A DNA stretch of 7,380 bases from Methanomassiliicoccaceae archaeon UBA537 (GTDB taxonomy: Archaea > Thermoplasmatota > Thermoplasmata > Methanomassiliicoccales > Methanomethylophilaceae): positions 1 to 7,380 of the forward strand of contig DATC01000025.1 in NCBI GenBank assembly GCA_002504495.1, read 5' to 3'. Both the position numbers and the translations under genes were made by a program. Under the pieces are notes generated by a model that was not told the DNA's origin, made no database searches, and was given only the letters and a program-made list of their open reading frames with translations. This document shows positions 6,335-7,380 of this stretch, one piece after another. How positions within the stretch are numbered: the first letter of the stretch is position 1; every line of letters begins with the position of its first letter.

Positions 6335-7072
6335 ATGACCGAGACCTATGTTGTGGAGATCGTGGCCACCGGAGCCGGCGGCTATCCGAAAGAACAGGTG
6401 GCGGAGATAGCGATCTGCAGGATCACGGGGACCGAATTCGAGACGACGTACTGCAACGGGATCTGCCTGGACCCGCTGGATCTGGGCAAGAACTCGCTGG
6501 ACTATCTCTCCGAGAATCACGGAATAGAAGCAGAAGACCTCTACACCGGTTCTCCGCTGGATGCCGTCGTCGCCGATGTGCAGAAGCTGCTGTTCGGAAA
6601 CGAATGCACGGCATACGATGCAGGGAACGTATTCGGCAGGTACCTGGCCTTCGAGCCATGGGACCTCACCGGGAACGCTACGATCCTTCCGTCCCTTTCG
6701 TCGAGGCTGCCCCGGGATCTGAAGGGACCGGTCTCGGAGGAGAGCAGGATGCTGGAATCGGCATACGAGACCCTGTGTCCTGGAGATCCCGCCCAGACGA
6801 ACGGAGGGAGGAGGGCGCTCCATCTGGCGCAGATGGCCTCCTGCATCCTCCTGGAGCTGCGGGGAAGAGGTCTTTACCGAGAACGGCGCCCGGGATCGAC
6901 GAAGAACACGAGATGCGCCAGCGATCCGATGTACAGAACGATGTACACGAACCACATGGGGACGGCTAACGGGATCGTGATCAGAAGAACCGTGAAGAAG
7001 ACGGATGCGACGAAGACGACCAGCCCAAACAAGGTCAGAAGGATCGCACGCCTGTCGCCCATGTACAGCTGA
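6335..7072 (+). CDS. DnaQ-like exonuclease-fold protein with lost catalytic residues; unusual C-terminal extension
   Basis: The first 180 residues or so follow the layout of a DnaQ/RNase T 3'-5' exonuclease domain. YVVEIVATG (5-13) stands where YVVFDTETTG-like motif I would be, with E8 and V10 in place of the catalytic Asp and Glu. FETTYCNG..LDP, NHGIEAEDL (61-69) and SPLDAVVADVQKLLFGNECTAYDAGNVFGRYL (73-104) match the mid-domain, with G101 in place of the motif II Asp. RRALHLAQMASCILLEL (159-175) matches the last helix, but the His and Asp of HxAxxD are replaced by R and H/L. The protein is therefore probably not a nuclease; a structural or binding role is possible. The domain ends near residue 180, exactly where the antisense TM2 gene ends. 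The remaining 65 residues (to TGA at 7070-7072) are basic, resemble nothing I know and overlap the TM2 gene by 199 bp. They may be a stop-loss tail. The gene is divergent from the AddAB-like operon. The family assignment is my own alignment by eye. Confidence 0.6.
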   Translation: MTETYVVEIVATGAGGYPKEQVAEIAICRITGTEFETTYCNGICLDPLDLGKNSLDYLSENHGIEAEDLYTGSPLDAVVADVQKLLFGNECTAYDAGNVFGRYLAFEPWDLTGNATILPSLSSRLPRDLKGPVSEESRMLESAYETLCPGDPAQTNGGRRALHLAQMASCILLELRGRGLYRERRPGSTKNTRCASDPMYRTMYTNHMGTANGIVIRRTVKKTDATKTTSPNKVRRIARLSPMYS

Positions 7073-7266
7073 CCCAAACCGAGGAAACCGAAGAGTCCCG
7101 GTATCGCATCCAGCAGTACGGCGGCCGGGCGGCTCCTGCGGCGGCCCTCGGAGATCCCGCCGGTCCGTTCGGATTCGGACGGGGCCGGCATCTTCCTGTA
7201 GCATTTGGGGCAGGTGATGCTGTTCGACGGAACGGGCTCTCCGCAATTCGGGCAGATCCTATCCAT
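6874..7266 (-). CDS. Small zinc-ribbon TM2-domain membrane protein
   Basis: A 130-residue membrane protein with a cytoplasmic zinc ribbon at its N-terminus (C5-x2-C8 and C19-x2-C22, in CPNCGE and CPKCYRK), a short polar linker (residues 27-47, rich in Ser, Glu and Arg), and hydrophobic segments near 48-67, 73-97 and 101-123. GLFGFLGLGQLYMGDRRAI (57-75) is the TM2-family signature (compare 'G.fG.h.FYlG....gi'). Proteins of this layout are frequent in archaea and bacteria; their function is not established. The ATG at 7266 is chosen because GGGAGGG lies six bases upstream and the zinc ribbon begins right after it; an earlier in-frame start at 7302 would add 12 unrelated residues. Stop is TAA. 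Upstream on the same strand lies the thioesterase end, whose frame runs into this gene, and downstream it converges with the DnaQ-fold gene. Confidence 0.87.
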   Translation of the reverse strand: MDRICPNCGEPVPSNSITCPKCYRKMPAPSESERTGGISEGRRRSRPAAVLLDAIPGLFGFLGLGQLYMGDRRAILLTLFGLVVFVASVFFTVLLITIPLAVPMWFVYIVLYIGSLAHLVFFVDPGRRSR

Positions 7267-7380
7267 CGGCTGCCCTCCCTGCCGATGACGAACGCGGTGC
7301 ATGTTGCAGCGGCGACGAGCTTTCCTCCTTCGTCGTACGCCCTGACGTCGAACACCTCGAGCGACCTGGACCTGTTGATC
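7035..7380 (-). CDS. Hotdog-fold (PaaI-type) thioesterase, C-terminal part, 5' end outside the window
   Basis: The frame entering from the right edge reads INRSRSLEVFDVRAYDE, then GGKLVAAATCTAFVIG. This is the end of a hotdog-fold acyl-CoA thioesterase of the PaaI type (last two long strands, 'vevrvyDedGkLvA.at.tf.v'). Such enzymes hydrolyse acyl-CoA thioesters in the cytoplasm. The catalytic part lies outside the window. Residues homologous to the family end near 7280, but the frame stays open to a TGA at 7037-7035 and overlaps the TM2 gene by 232 bp in another frame. The true end is therefore doubtful: either the protein has an unusual Arg/Pro/Ala-rich tail of nearly 80 residues, or the stop was lost by a small insertion or deletion. 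Confidence 0.55.
   Translation of the reverse strand, partial: INRSRSLEVFDVRAYDEGGKLVAAATCTAFVIGREGSRWIGSARIAESPFRRTASPAPNATGRCRPRPNPNGPAGSPRAAAGAARPPYCWMRYRDSSVSSVWVSCTWATGVRSF
7273..7279 (-). promoter_or_regulatory. Ribosome binding site of the TM2 gene
   Basis: GGGAGGG on the minus strand, six bases before the ATG at 7266. It decides the start of this gene and lies within the end of the thioesterase-like frame. Confidence 0.65.

Noticed and set aside
6307..6969. Plus-strand open frame of 220 codons in a second frame of the DnaQ-fold gene
   Set aside because: Arg/Gly-rich shadow without a ribosome site; the 6335 frame carries the domain pattern and the AGGAG.
6305..7246. Minus-strand open frame of 313 codons
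   Set aside because: It lies opposite the DnaQ-fold gene and overlaps TM2 in another frame. Its product is rich in Arg and Pro with no recognisable fold, while both competing frames encode clear domains and have ribosome sites.

Overview
This window most likely comes from an archaeal chromosome of moderate GC content, probably a methanogen of the Thermoplasmata/Methanomassiliicoccales type. The hints are strong GGAGG/AGGAG ribosome binding sites, tightly packed genes, a small double-zinc-ribbon TM2 membrane protein of a kind common in that group, and one in-frame amber codon inside an otherwise continuous gene. No rRNA, tRNA or pyl gene lies in the window, so the taxonomy is an inference (about 50-60% sure). 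I found no tRNA, rRNA, CRISPR array, insertion sequence or convincing terminator.

Left to right. At 1-432 (minus) is the N-terminal part of a cation-transporting P-type ATPase, cut by the window edge. At 475-3489 (minus) is a large UvrD/AddA-type helicase with a C-terminal RecB-family nuclease domain. At 3482-5182 and 5192-6187 (both minus) are the two parts of an AddB-like subunit. The C-terminal part holds a PD-(D/E)XK nuclease with four iron-sulfur cysteines. The N-terminal part is a helicase-like scaffold with no ATP-binding motif. A 147-bp divergent control region follows (6188-6334), with an AT-rich palindrome and four tandem 9-bp units. At 6335-7072 (plus) is a DnaQ-fold protein whose catalytic residues appear lost. 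At 6874-7266 (minus) is the TM2 protein, and at the right edge (minus) the C-terminus of a hotdog-fold thioesterase.

The minus-strand genes from 6187 down to 475 form a compact operon in the addB-addA order. The two AddB parts are in the same reading frame, separated only by TAG and three codons. The helicase start overlaps the nuclease stop. Together they should form a heterodimeric helicase-nuclease that processes double-strand DNA ends. The P-type ATPase follows 42 bp later and may be co-transcribed, without an evident functional link.

The most interesting point is the in-frame TAG at 5194-5192. It splits the AddB-like protein in the middle of its helicase-like fold. If this organism decodes TAG as pyrrolysine, the two ORFs are one protein of 901 residues. 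Otherwise it is a split subunit made by translational coupling, or a nonsense mutation. A second point is that both genes flanking the TM2 gene run open into it, as if they had lost their stop codons.
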